From Desulfonatronum thiodismutans (GTDB lineage Bacteria; Desulfobacterota; Desulfovibrionia; Desulfovibrionales; Desulfonatronaceae), in assembly GCF_000717475.1 (NCBI RefSeq), contig NZ_JPIK01000005.1, positions 369,698 through 433,697 of the forward strand: 64,000 nt of DNA. The letters run 5' to 3'. The translations under genes and the position numbers were made by a program. Below the pieces are notes generated by a model. It did not search any database. It was not told the DNA's origin and was given only the letters and a program-made list of their open reading frames with translations. Of the stretch, positions 26,675 to 35,248 are shown piece after piece (position 1 is the first letter of the stretch; each line of letters opens with the position of its first letter).

Positions 26675-28966
26675 TCAGCGCGGTCCCAGCAACCCGGCGT
26701 CCCGGAACAGCGGGAAAAGGGCCTTGGGGGTGAGGGGGATGAAGTCGGCCTTGACCCCGGTGGCGTCCCAGATCGCGTTGCGGATGGCCGGGCCGGGGGA
26801 GAGCAGGGGCGGTTCGCCCAGGGACTTGTTGCCGAAGCCCCCGGAGGGCTCGGCGGTTTGGACAAAGGCCACGTCCAGATCGGGCAGGTCCAGAAAGGTG
26901 GGCATTTTATAGTCCAGCAGGTTGTTGTTGCGCACCCGGGCGGTGCGCGGGTCCACCAGCAGCTCTTCATATAACGCCCAGCCTATTCCCATGGCCATGC
27001 CGCCCTGGGCCTGGCCCCTGGCCGTGATCGGGTTGATGACCACCCCGCAGTCGTGGACGTTGAGCATGTCCGTGACCCGGACCCGGCACAGGGGGATGTC
27101 CACCTCCACTTCCACGAAGGTGCAGCCGAAGGAGGGGGCGTTGGACCGGGTCTTGACCGAACGTTCCGCGGTGAGCTGGCCGCCCCGTTCCTTGTGGTAG
27201 TAGGCGTCCAGGGCAAGCTCGTTCAGGCTCATGAAGACCCGCGAGGGCCGGCGGGCCGCGACCACGAAGCCGTCTTCCAGGGCCAGGGCCGGAGCCGGAT
27301 ATCCGGTCATCAGCGCGGCATGGTCCAGGATTTTTGCGCGCAGTTCCAGGGCCGCGGCCTTGACCGCCGGTCCGACCACGTAGGTCTGGCGGGAGGCAAA
27401 GGCCCCGGGATCAAAGGGCGTCACGTCCGTGTCCTGGGTGGAGACCACGCGCATCGAAGTCAGGGGCAGGTCCAGGACCGAAGCGGCCATCTGGGCGAAG
27501 ACCGTGTCCGCGCCTTGGCCGATTTCCGTGGCCCCGGCCTGGAGCGTCACGCAGCCGTCCTGGGTCAGGGTCAGGCGGACCCCGGAAATTTCCACGCCCA
27601 CCGGATAGACTCCGGAATTAAAACTGAAACAGGCCACGCCTACGCCGCGCCGTTTTTCCGGATCGGCTTGCGTGGCCTGGGTAGCGGCACGGCGTTCGTC
27701 CCAGTGGAACCGATCCCGACCCAGGCGCAGGCAGTCGGCCAGGCCGTGGGTTTCGATGGGCTTGCCGGAGCGGGGATTGACGTCTCCGGGGCGGCCTGCA
27801 TTGATCAGGCGCAGGTCCAGGGGATCCATGTCCAGGGCCCTGGCCGCATCCTCCAGCAGACATTCGCAGGCAAAGATGATCTGGGGCGAGCCGTAGCCGC
27901 GCATGGCTCCGGCAATGGGCAGATTGGTGTAGACCGTGGCCGCCTGGAAGCGCACCGCGGCGTGGGGATACATGCTGCACAGTTTGCCCCCGCCCGCGGA
28001 GACCACGGAATGGCCGTGGGAGGCGTAGCCTCCGGTGTTGGAAACGGCGTCCATGTCCATGACCAGCAGTCGTCCGTCCCGGGAAAAGCCCGCCTTGGTC
28101 CGGATACGCATGGCATGGCGGGTGCGGGTGATCATGCTTTCCTCCCGGTTCAGGGCCATGCGCACCGGTCGGCCCAGCTTCCAGGCCAGGAAGGCGACCA
28201 TGGGCTCCAGGAGCACGTCCTGCTTGGCACCGAACCCGCCGCCCACATACGGCTTGACGATCCGCACCCGGCTCCAGTCCATGCCCAGGGCCTGGCCCAC
28301 AACCCGACGGCAGATGTGCGGGATCTGGGTGGAGGTAACCACGGTGATCCGGTCCATGTCCTCCATATAGGCGTGGGCCACCACGGGTTCCATGTGGCAG
28401 TGCTGGGTCACCGGGGTCTGGTACTCGCCCTCCACCACCACGTCGGCCTGGGCAAGGAGAGCATCCACGTCCCCGCCCACGCTGAATCCGGTTTGCTTGA
28501 CGATATTGCCGTCGGGATGGATGGCCGGAGCCCCGTCGACCATGGCCTCCCGTGGATCGGTGAGCACCGGGAGTTCCTCGTAGGAAACCGCGACCAGAGC
28601 CGCGGCGCGTTGGGCCGTGAGTTCGTCCCGGGCCACCACCACGCAGATTTCGTCGCCGTGAAAGCGGACATGCTCGGTGAGCAGCAGGCGGTCGGCCACG
28701 TCGGCGTGTTCCGGGTCCAGGGAGTAGGGATGCCCGGCCGGGGCATAGAGCAGCTTGGGCACGTCGGCATGGGTGAAAACGGCCTCCACGCCGGGCAGGG
28801 CCAGGGCTGCGGAAAGGTCCATGGCCAGAACCCGGCCGTGGGCTACGGTGCTTCGGATATACACGGCCGAGAGTATGCCCGTTGGGAGCAGGTCTTCGGT
28901 GTACCGGGCCCGGCCCGTGACCTTGGCTTCGGCGTCCAGACGCTTGACGGGTTGTCCGATGCTCAT
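26675..28966 (-). CDS. xdhA: Molybdenum hydroxylase large (Mo-binding) subunit
   Basis: 763 residues. It has the aldehyde oxidase/xanthine dehydrogenase a/b-hammerhead start (VKRLDAEAKVTGRARYTEDL) and molybdopterin-binding segments (YVGGGFGAKQD; AMRGYGSPQ; LQAGATEIGQGADT). The C-terminal region GFGNKSLGEPPLL contains the expected catalytic Glu. It hydroxylates purines or other N-heterocycles. The presence of yqeB, yqeC and ygfK in the same run predicts that this enzyme carries the labile selenium form of the cofactor, which is an inference from the genome-property model. It overlaps yqeB by ATGA. Confidence 0.9.
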   Translation of the reverse strand: MSIGQPVKRLDAEAKVTGRARYTEDLLPTGILSAVYIRSTVAHGRVLAMDLSAALALPGVEAVFTHADVPKLLYAPAGHPYSLDPEHADVADRLLLTEHVRFHGDEICVVVARDELTAQRAAALVAVSYEELPVLTDPREAMVDGAPAIHPDGNIVKQTGFSVGGDVDALLAQADVVVEGEYQTPVTQHCHMEPVVAHAYMEDMDRITVVTSTQIPHICRRVVGQALGMDWSRVRIVKPYVGGGFGAKQDVLLEPMVAFLAWKLGRPVRMALNREESMITRTRHAMRIRTKAGFSRDGRLLVMDMDAVSNTGGYASHGHSVVSAGGGKLCSMYPHAAVRFQAATVYTNLPIAGAMRGYGSPQIIFACECLLEDAARALDMDPLDLRLINAGRPGDVNPRSGKPIETHGLADCLRLGRDRFHWDERRAATQATQADPEKRRGVGVACFSFNSGVYPVGVEISGVRLTLTQDGCVTLQAGATEIGQGADTVFAQMAASVLDLPLTSMRVVSTQDTDVTPFDPGAFASRQTYVVGPAVKAAALELRAKILDHAALMTGYPAPALALEDGFVVAARRPSRVFMSLNELALDAYYHKERGGQLTAERSVKTRSNAPSFGCTFVEVEVDIPLCRVRVTDMLNVHDCGVVINPITARGQAQGGMAMGIGWALYEELLVDPRTARVRNNNLLDYKMPTFLDLPDLDVAFVQTAEPSGGFGNKSLGEPPLLSPGPAIRNAIWDATGVKADFIPLTPKALFPLFRDAGLLGPR

Positions 28967-29907
28967 CCGGTTCTCCCGAGGTGGATGGGTACGGTTGATG
29001 GTTCAGGATGGGACTTCGGCGGGATCTGGCCCGAATCAGGCTCAAGGCGAGGCTCAAGGCCGGGAACAGTCCCGGCCCGGAGACCGTCCAGATGAACGAG
29101 AACGGCTTGCAGCACGCCCCGGCCCACGGCCCTGGCCTTGTCCGAAACGCGGCGGCAACGCCATGTTTCGCCCCTGGGGTCCACGTCGCCCAGTTTCAAG
29201 CCTGTTTCGACCGCGACGCCGGAGCGCAGCAGGCCGCGAATCACCCCGGAGGTCAGGGCCGTCACCGGGGCGACGGCCCCGTGCGCTTCCACCTGGCCCA
29301 CGGTCTCCCCCTCCTGGACCATGTCGCCGATGGCCCGGCAGGCCGTAAAGACGCCGTCCCGGGGCGCGCGCAAAAGCCGCTCCAGAGACTTGCCCAGCAC
29401 CGGACCCGGAATGCCAGTGTTCGGAAAGGCCGAGCCGGTGGTGCGGATTTCCCCGAGGCCATGCCCGCGATGGGTTTCCACTACGCAGTGGACGTCCTTT
29501 CCGGCGGTGAAGCCCGGCCCCAAACCGATGACCAGAGGAGCCAGGCCGCGATGCACCCCGGTATTGCGCTTGGCCAGCAGGGCGTCAACCAGGACATGGG
29601 GCTGAAATTGCTTCAGGCAGGCCATGTCCGGATCAACAAGAACCGGAATTTCGCCCTTGGTCCAGGCTGCCGCGGCTTGGTCCGAAGCGTCGATCCGAAC
29701 GGCTGCAATCCCCTCCATGTCAATCCGACCCACAAAAACCGCCTCGGAAAACGCCACCAGCCTCCGCACGGCCAACGGGTGATCCCGTTCCAATAAAAGC
29801 AGATGCCGCAGACCGGCCTCGTGCAGCTCCAAGGCAACGCCGGTTGCCAGGTCTCCGGCTCCGCGGATGAGGATGGTTGGGGAGGCTGGTGTATTGGGTA
29901 GGGGCAT
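28963..29907 (-). CDS. yqeB: Selenium-dependent molybdenum cofactor protein YqeB
   Basis: 314 residues from the ATG at 29907. An N-terminal Rossmann-like segment (ILIRGAGDLATGVALELHEAG, first 20 residues shown by position ~11-31) is followed by YqeB-type stretches (APLVIGLGPGFTAGKDVHC; VETHRGHGLGEI). YqeB is required, with YqeC, for selenium-dependent molybdenum hydroxylases by phylogenetic profiling; its reaction is not known. No good ribosome site precedes the ATG. It follows the MNT antitoxin gene by 41 bases and overlaps xdhA by ATGA. The last ~35 residues are Pro-rich and unlike the family. Confidence 0.87.
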   Translation of the reverse strand: MPLPNTPASPTILIRGAGDLATGVALELHEAGLRHLLLLERDHPLAVRRLVAFSEAVFVGRIDMEGIAAVRIDASDQAAAAWTKGEIPVLVDPDMACLKQFQPHVLVDALLAKRNTGVHRGLAPLVIGLGPGFTAGKDVHCVVETHRGHGLGEIRTTGSAFPNTGIPGPVLGKSLERLLRAPRDGVFTACRAIGDMVQEGETVGQVEAHGAVAPVTALTSGVIRGLLRSGVAVETGLKLGDVDPRGETWRCRRVSDKARAVGRGVLQAVLVHLDGLRAGTVPGLEPRLEPDSGQIPPKSHPEPSTVPIHLGRTG

Positions 29908-29948
29908 GAGAATACGTAAGAAAATTAAAGAAGGATATTGTTCGTTTT

Positions 29949-30272
29949 TTACACAGTAATCTGAACGCCTTCGCGACGCGCGCATTCGATAATGGTGCTT
30001 TCATCATCCGTCTTCCAGCGGTTCAACCCAACGGGCAGCGGTTCAATCCGACTGTCCGTCCGTGCGGCTGTTCGCCAAAGCAGATTGATGTCTTCCCGGC
30101 TGTATGGCGTGTCGTAGGCCGGGGATACGACAAGAAGATCAATATCGCTCCAGCGATGAAAGTCATTGCGGGCACGGGAACCGTACATTACCCCGAAACT
30201 GACTGGAATGCCGAGGCGAGTCAGTTCTTTCAGGTAGTTTTTTACGGCAATTTGAGTTGATTCATCATCCAT
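29949..30272 (-). CDS. mntA: MNT-domain nucleotidyltransferase, antitoxin of HEPN-MNT module
   Basis: 107 residues. The minimal nucleotidyltransferase motif GSRARN (31-36) followed by SDIDLL, giving Asp43 and Asp45, is intact. Proteins of this family neutralise their HEPN partner, in studied cases by adding AMP units to a HEPN tyrosine. It overlaps the HEPN gene by 31 bases on the same strand, the classical arrangement. It lies inside the SDMH gene run, 41 bases before yqeB. Confidence 0.88.
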   Translation of the reverse strand: MDDESTQIAVKNYLKELTRLGIPVSFGVMYGSRARNDFHRWSDIDLLVVSPAYDTPYSREDINLLWRTAARTDSRIEPLPVGLNRWKTDDESTIIECARREGVQITV

Positions 30273-30631
30273 AGAAGCATTTCTCCGGATTTTTGCACTA
30301 ACATATGCGCCTCGGTGCGCGAAGGAAGCAGTCCCCAGGTATCTGGGTAGCGACCTTCGATATTGAGTGGATTCATTTCGGCGAGAAAATCCAATTGTTC
30401 TTGTAGAAAATCGATGCCTGACATTTCGGCTAATACGCTGAGATTATGCATTTTAGGTGCAATGTCGCCGGTGTTGAGGCAGATGTGGGCTTTGATGATC
30501 TTTTCGAGGGAGAGGTGCAGAAAGAAAAGTCCATGCCGAATTTTTCCTGAATCCACGAGTTGCGTCGCAACCTCAAAGTCCTCATCAGCGCCCTTTCGCC
30601 AATATGAGATATGCTTGTCGATATTCACCAT
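30242..30631 (-). CDS. hepT: HEPN-domain protein, toxin of HEPN-MNT module
   Basis: 129 residues from the ATG at 30631, with AGGA 9 bases upstream. The helix IRHGLFFLHLSLEKIIKAHI matches the HEPN core. An R-x6-H arrangement (Arg32, His39) is present, which could be the RNase motif, but it is in the first rather than the usual later helix, so nuclease activity is not certain. It starts 31 bases after the ygfK stop and overlaps the MNT gene. Function as a toxin is inferred from pairing. Confidence 0.85.
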   Translation of the reverse strand: MVNIDKHISYWRKGADEDFEVATQLVDSGKIRHGLFFLHLSLEKIIKAHICLNTGDIAPKMHNLSVLAEMSGIDFLQEQLDFLAEMNPLNIEGRYPDTWGLLPSRTEAHMLVQKSGEMLLWMMNQLKLP

Positions 30632-30662
30632 GAGCTGTTTTCCTGTACTGGATACACGGTGT

Positions 30663-33395
30663 TCAGCAGGGAGCAATCGGCAACCCCATGATCATTGTGA
30701 ACAGCAATCCCGCCTCCATGGCTGGTCCAATGTCGGCCTGATCCGTGTGCGATGGCAGGTCGGCATCAATGGGGCTCAACGTATCCGGGTTGAGGGTGAG
30801 GGTCAAAGAATTGCTTTCGTAGCGCAGGCCTTCGGCGGTGCGGGTCAGGCTGGCCGGGGCGCCGTGGTGCAGGATTTCCATGCGGTTCGGGGTGGCCGGG
30901 AAATAGCCGTTCTGCTCGTCCTCGAAGCTGGCTCTGGTCAGGTGAAAGCGCGGCTTGTCCCTGAAGGGCGCGCCCGAGGAGGGGCAGAAGGTGGCGCAGT
31001 TGCCGCAGGTGTTGCAGGCGTCGGCCAGGATCACGATCTGGGTACGGTCGGCCAGGGGGCGGGTTTCCGTGATCCGGATGGCGGGTTTGCCGTCCGGGGC
31101 GCGATGGACGTCGCCACCGGTAATGGGACCGAGGAAGGACGGCAAGGCCACGATGGCCCGGTTGGGGCAGACCGTGACGCAGATTTCGCACAGACTGTCG
31201 CAGCGCAGGCAGCGGGCGGCCTCCAAGGGCATGGCCTCGTCGTCGGTGACTTTCCGAGACCCGGAGTCAGGATCGGCGTATGGGCCGAAATCGCGGACAT
31301 GCCGAGCCAGGCGAAGGGTTGCAATGTCGGCGTCGGGGTGAGGCGTAAGCCTTGGACTGAAGCCTCTGGATCGCAAATAGACTTGCGCGGCCTCGCGGCC
31401 CATGGCCACGGCCTTGGGCAGGCTGGCGGGGCCGGTGGGCAGGGGGGCGTCAAAGGTGAAGATGTGGTCGCTCTTCGGTTGGTTCTGTGCCGCGCCCACA
31501 AGGACAATGAGCGTTCCGCATCGCGTCTCGGCTGGAGAGGTGTTTTGTCGGCTCAAGACGCTCAGGTCGGCGAGATCCGCGAGCAGGGCGCGTTTGGCGG
31601 GTGTGGCTTCATCCGCTTGGAGGGCGTTCTCCGGTACGAGCAGGGCCACATCCACTCCGGCCTGGATCAGTATCCCGGCGCAACTAACGCTCCGGGCGTT
31701 CAGGCCGTGAACTGCCACGGAGGCTTGGCTAGCGGCTCGCGAGTGGTAGGGTGAACTCGCTGAAGCAGACCCTCCCATACGGGCTGCCGCGGCCTTGGCC
31801 TCCCGGATGCGTAAAGGGATGTCCAGGTTGCCCCGTGCGCAGCGCTTGCGGCACAGGGCGTCGCAGGCCAGGCCCAGGTGATGGGCCAGGGGGTTGGTGG
31901 CCCGGATGGTGGCCAGCGCGGCCTGGGGGGCGTTTTGCGCCAGGTGGGCCAGGTAGGCCGGGATGTCCTGCCCAGCGGCGCAGGCCGCGGTGCAGGGCGC
32001 GGTGAAGCAGTCCCGGCGGGGCAAGGGGCGGGGGATTTTTACGTCCGCCCGGGGCTTGGCCTTTTTGGCATAGCGGTGGGCCGTGGCCGTGGTCCGGGCA
32101 TGGGCGGCGAGGCCTGGGCCGCGGGCTTGCCATTGCTCCAGACTTCCGGCTCCGGCAGCGGCCATCCGTTCCATCAGAACGTCCAGGTATTGACGCAACC
32201 GGGCGTAACCGCCGGGTTTGAGCAGGTCGCTGCATGTCGTCACCGGTCCCAGCCCGGCGGCCAGCAGGTCCGGAATGTTGAAGGCGTCGGCCCCGGCGCA
32301 GAAGGACATGGGCGGACAGCCTTCGACGTTTGCTCCGGTATTCTCCGGTTTGGAGTCCTGTTGCCCTCCTAGGTGTTCCCGCAGCAGCAAGGCGACGTGT
32401 ACGGCCAGGGGATGCAGGGGGCGGCCGCTGCAATAGACCTGCTGTTCCGCCTCGGGCAAGGCCGAGCGGTTCACGCAGGGCAGGGTGTTGGTCAGCTTGA
32501 GGTTGAACTCCACGCCCCGCTTGCGGGCCGCGGCGGACAGGGAGCGGATGATGGGCAAAGCCTGGCCCAGGGACAGGTCCTTGGCGAAAACCGCATCCGG
32601 CACCTCCAGGTCCCAGCCCAGTCCCTGGAGCAGGGCGCGGACCCGTTCCGGCCCGAGCAGGGTGGGGTTGAGCTTCAAGGTGGTGTGCAGCCCCCGGTCC
32701 TCGATGAAATGCAGGGCAATGCGCTGGATCTCGTCCGGGGGGCAGCCGTGCATGGTGGAGATGGTCAGGCTGGTGCTGACTCCGTCGGGCAGTTCCACCT
32801 CGGCCAGTTCGGGGCAGACGCGGGACAAGCGCGTCGCGGCCTCGGCCATGTCCTCCGGACAGTGGGCCATGCGGTCCAGGAAGCGGGTCATGGCCGGACT
32901 GGTAATCCCGGCCAGATCGTACCCCGCGCTCATGTTCAGGATGAAACCGGGATCGCGTCCGTCCTCGCTGGCGGGAAAAATCATTTTTCGGCGCAGGGCC
33001 AGGATCAGCAACAGGCCGTGCAGGTACTCGTCAAAGGACTGCTCCAGCTTGAGTTCCTGGGACCATTCGCAGTTGTAACCCTCGTCGCGCATGTCGATGC
33101 ACGGTCTGGCCAGGGTCAGTTCGTCCAGAATCTGAACGGTCTTCAATTCCAGATACCGTCCCCCGCACAACCAGGCGGCCACCAGATTGCGGGCCAACTG
33201 GGTATGCGGCCCGGCGGCCGCGCCGATGGGCGTTTCCAGGCGTTGGCCGTAGCGGGCCATGGTGAAGGGATCTTCGGGGCTTGGCCGGAAGAAACAGGCC
33301 TTGGGAATGCCCAGGATTTGTCCGTGCTCGAGTTCGTCGAGCATGGAAGCCAGAAGTTGGTCGTGGGGGATGGGGTGGAAGCGGTCCATGGTCAT
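30663..33395 (-). CDS. ygfK: YgfK-family putative selenate reductase subunit, flavin domain degenerate
   Basis: 910 residues; E. coli YgfK is about 1030. Residues 1-~410 form the family-specific N-terminal domain (TPIGAAAGPHTQLARN; TISTMHGCPPDEI). Residues ~460-540 are a GltD-like Fe-S region (FTAPCTAAC; CDALCRKRC). Where a GxGxxG FAD-binding fold should follow, only AVHGLNARSVSCAGILIQAG (561-580) remains, and the section is over 100 residues short. Two ferredoxin-type motifs follow (CDSLCEICVTVC; CNTCGNCATFC). The family is implied in selenium-dependent Mo hydroxylase systems. It lies 42 bases after hicA and 31 bases before the HEPN gene. Confidence 0.88.
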   Translation of the reverse strand: MTMDRFHPIPHDQLLASMLDELEHGQILGIPKACFFRPSPEDPFTMARYGQRLETPIGAAAGPHTQLARNLVAAWLCGGRYLELKTVQILDELTLARPCIDMRDEGYNCEWSQELKLEQSFDEYLHGLLLILALRRKMIFPASEDGRDPGFILNMSAGYDLAGITSPAMTRFLDRMAHCPEDMAEAATRLSRVCPELAEVELPDGVSTSLTISTMHGCPPDEIQRIALHFIEDRGLHTTLKLNPTLLGPERVRALLQGLGWDLEVPDAVFAKDLSLGQALPIIRSLSAAARKRGVEFNLKLTNTLPCVNRSALPEAEQQVYCSGRPLHPLAVHVALLLREHLGGQQDSKPENTGANVEGCPPMSFCAGADAFNIPDLLAAGLGPVTTCSDLLKPGGYARLRQYLDVLMERMAAAGAGSLEQWQARGPGLAAHARTTATAHRYAKKAKPRADVKIPRPLPRRDCFTAPCTAACAAGQDIPAYLAHLAQNAPQAALATIRATNPLAHHLGLACDALCRKRCARGNLDIPLRIREAKAAAARMGGSASASSPYHSRAASQASVAVHGLNARSVSCAGILIQAGVDVALLVPENALQADEATPAKRALLADLADLSVLSRQNTSPAETRCGTLIVLVGAAQNQPKSDHIFTFDAPLPTGPASLPKAVAMGREAAQVYLRSRGFSPRLTPHPDADIATLRLARHVRDFGPYADPDSGSRKVTDDEAMPLEAARCLRCDSLCEICVTVCPNRAIVALPSFLGPITGGDVHRAPDGKPAIRITETRPLADRTQIVILADACNTCGNCATFCPSSGAPFRDKPRFHLTRASFEDEQNGYFPATPNRMEILHHGAPASLTRTAEGLRYESNSLTLTLNPDTLSPIDADLPSHTDQADIGPAMEAGLLFTMIMGLPIAPC

Positions 33396-33437
33396 TTCTC
33401 TATTCAGCTACTCGGCTGGTAATCAAAATTAACCCTC

Positions 33438-33653
33438 TCATTTCAACAGATCGTCAAAGGAAAGCTCGGCATCTCTCAGGATTTTCCTTAAAAGGCCTTT
33501 GCCGACATCCTGACAGGAATGAGAAGGGACTGTTACCGTACGTCCATCCTGATGACGCAGTCGGACATGGCTGCCACGCTGGCGGACAACCAAAAAGCCT
33601 TGCCTCTTCAGCGCCTTGAGAACCTCTTCAGACGTGAGCATGGGAAGGTTCAT
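33438..33653 (-). CDS. hicA: HicA-family mRNA interferase toxin (first module)
   Basis: 71 residues from the ATG at 33653. The double-stranded RNA-binding-like HicA fold is shown by SEEVLKALKRQGFLVVRQRGSHVRL with the catalytic His29 in GSH, and GLLRKILRDAELSFDDLL at the end. It cleaves mRNA when free of HicB. It overlaps hicB by 26 bases and lies 42 bases ahead of ygfK. An upstream in-frame TTG at 33659 is a less likely start. Confidence 0.9.
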   Translation of the reverse strand: MNLPMLTSEEVLKALKRQGFLVVRQRGSHVRLRHQDGRTVTVPSHSCQDVGKGLLRKILRDAELSFDDLLK

Positions 33654-33855
33654 AATCAATGCTCACCTTTTGGACTCCAATGAATTCGTTTTGCGAGTAG
33701 GGTTCTTCAATGCACATCTCAATGACTTCCTGGATGTTACTCAACATCTCTTCCATGGTTCGTCCCTGCGCGTAACAGGCTCGTAAGCTTGGAACTTCAC
33801 CGACAAAAAAGCCGTCCTCATCTTTCTCGACCACGACGAAAAAGTCCTTGGCCAT
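33628..33855 (-). CDS. hicB: HicB-family antitoxin (first module)
   Basis: 75 residues from the ATG at 33855, with GGAGG 5 bases upstream. It is a short HicB (FFVVVEKDEDGFFVGEVPSL; then a degraded-RNase-H-like alpha-beta pattern), without a C-terminal DNA-binding domain. It would bind and block HicA. The order hicB-hicA is the reverse of the classical hicAB. It lies 115 bases after ssnA and 42 bases plus hicA before ygfK, in the same orientation. Confidence 0.88.
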   Translation of the reverse strand: MAKDFFVVVEKDEDGFFVGEVPSLRACYAQGRTMEEMLSNIQEVIEMCIEEPYSQNEFIGVQKVSIDYEPSHAHV

Positions 33856-33970
33856 ATGATCCTCCAATTTCAGATGTGACTGTTCAGAAATACTCTCCGG
33901 TTGTGGCGTTGATTCACGCGATTTTATGTCCAGCCCCACGCTGGAATTATCGATCACTATGCTGCATTTC

Positions 33971-35248
33971 TCAACTGTCCGCCAATCGTTCCCACAACCT
34001 TTGGGCCTGTTCCCGGGCATAGCTCAGGATTTCCGTCTCGTCATGGCTGACCAGACGGCGGTTTTCGACCACGATTCGGCCTTGGGCGATGACCGTATGC
34101 ACGTGGACGGCTTCCAGGCCGAAGAGGAAATGGCCGAGCATGTTGTCCGGGGTCATGGGGGTGGGCGTGTCGTAGTCCAGGATGACCAGATTGTTGGGGC
34201 CGTCGCCCGGCGCGTTGACGCGGCGGATCAATTCGTGGACGCGGCGCAGGCGGTCGTAGGCTTCGCGGAAGTCCAGGCTTTCGGCGCTCTGTCCGGCGAT
34301 GAAGGCGGCCTTGAGGGCCCGGAGCATGTCCACGTGCATTCCGTCCGTGCCCAGGATCACCCGGGGGCCGAGGTCGTCGTAGCGGCCCAGGCCGACGTTG
34401 TTGTTCAGATTGGATTCACTGGCCTGGGCCACGAAGACCGGGGAGCGGCGCAGCAGTTCCCGCTCAGTGTCGTCCAGGTGCACGCAGTGGGCCAGCAAAG
34501 TGCACGGCGAGGTCAGGGCTCCGGCGTCGGCCAGGCGTTGGACCACCCGTTTTCCGTGTTGCTCCAGACAGTGGTTCTGGTCCGCCAGATCCTCGGCCAC
34601 GTGCAGGTGCAGCCCGGTCCGGTATTTCTCGGCCAGGGCCACGGCCCGGGCGAGCAGATCGTCGTCCACGGTAAAGGAGGCATGCAGCCCGACCTGACCG
34701 ATCCGGCCCGATGCAAGGTAGGCTTCGGTCTCGGCCAGCCCGGCCTCCTTGACCGCCTCGCCGTCGCGGCAGGACATTTCATAGCACAGCAGATGCCCCA
34801 GCCCCACGGCGTCAAAGGCCTTGGCAATGGTCTCCAGGCTGCCCTCCACGGCAAAGGGGGAGGCGTGGTGATCCACGACAAAGGTCACCCCGCGCTTGGC
34901 GCAGAGCAGGGCCGTGGCCAGGGCGCTGGCCTCGATCATGGGCAAATCCAGCCGCTTGTCCAGCCGCCACCAGACCAGATCAAGAATCTCGGGGAAATTG
35001 GTGGGCGTGCGGGGCGGGGCGGGCATGCCCCGGGCAAAGGTGGAGTACAGGTGATGGTGGCCCAGGGCAAAGGAGCGGGTTACCAGCTTCCCGGCGCAGT
35101 CCAACTCTTGCTGGTTGTCAGAAAACTGCGGGCGGCGGTCCAGGATTTCCAGGTCGCCGTCAGGTCCCGGCGTGACCCGAAGGCAGGCGTCATGCAGGGT
35201 CAGGGTGTCCGGGTCCAGCCAGCGGGCATTGGTCAGTAGCAGCTCCAT
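33971..35248 (-). CDS. ssnA: SsnA-type metallo-aminohydrolase
   Basis: 425 residues of the amidohydrolase superfamily. The metal-binding motif near residue 64 reads ALGHHHLYS, later ligands appear in GLHLHVAED, LLAHCVHLDD and ILGTDGMHVDM. SsnA is a putative chlorohydrolase/aminohydrolase that recurs in selenium-dependent Mo hydroxylase clusters; the substrate is thought to be a purine-related or guanidino compound, but is not known. The start overlaps the stop of the fused hydroxylase gene by 16 bases. Confidence 0.88.
   Translation of the reverse strand: MELLLTNARWLDPDTLTLHDACLRVTPGPDGDLEILDRRPQFSDNQQELDCAGKLVTRSFALGHHHLYSTFARGMPAPPRTPTNFPEILDLVWWRLDKRLDLPMIEASALATALLCAKRGVTFVVDHHASPFAVEGSLETIAKAFDAVGLGHLLCYEMSCRDGEAVKEAGLAETEAYLASGRIGQVGLHASFTVDDDLLARAVALAEKYRTGLHLHVAEDLADQNHCLEQHGKRVVQRLADAGALTSPCTLLAHCVHLDDTERELLRRSPVFVAQASESNLNNNVGLGRYDDLGPRVILGTDGMHVDMLRALKAAFIAGQSAESLDFREAYDRLRRVHELIRRVNAPGDGPNNLVILDYDTPTPMTPDNMLGHFLFGLEAVHVHTVIAQGRIVVENRRLVSHDETEILSYAREQAQRLWERLADS

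Noticed and set aside
27053..29095. A 680-codon plus-strand open frame opposite xdhA
   Set aside because: Antisense shadow of the Mo-binding subunit, no motif or ribosome site.
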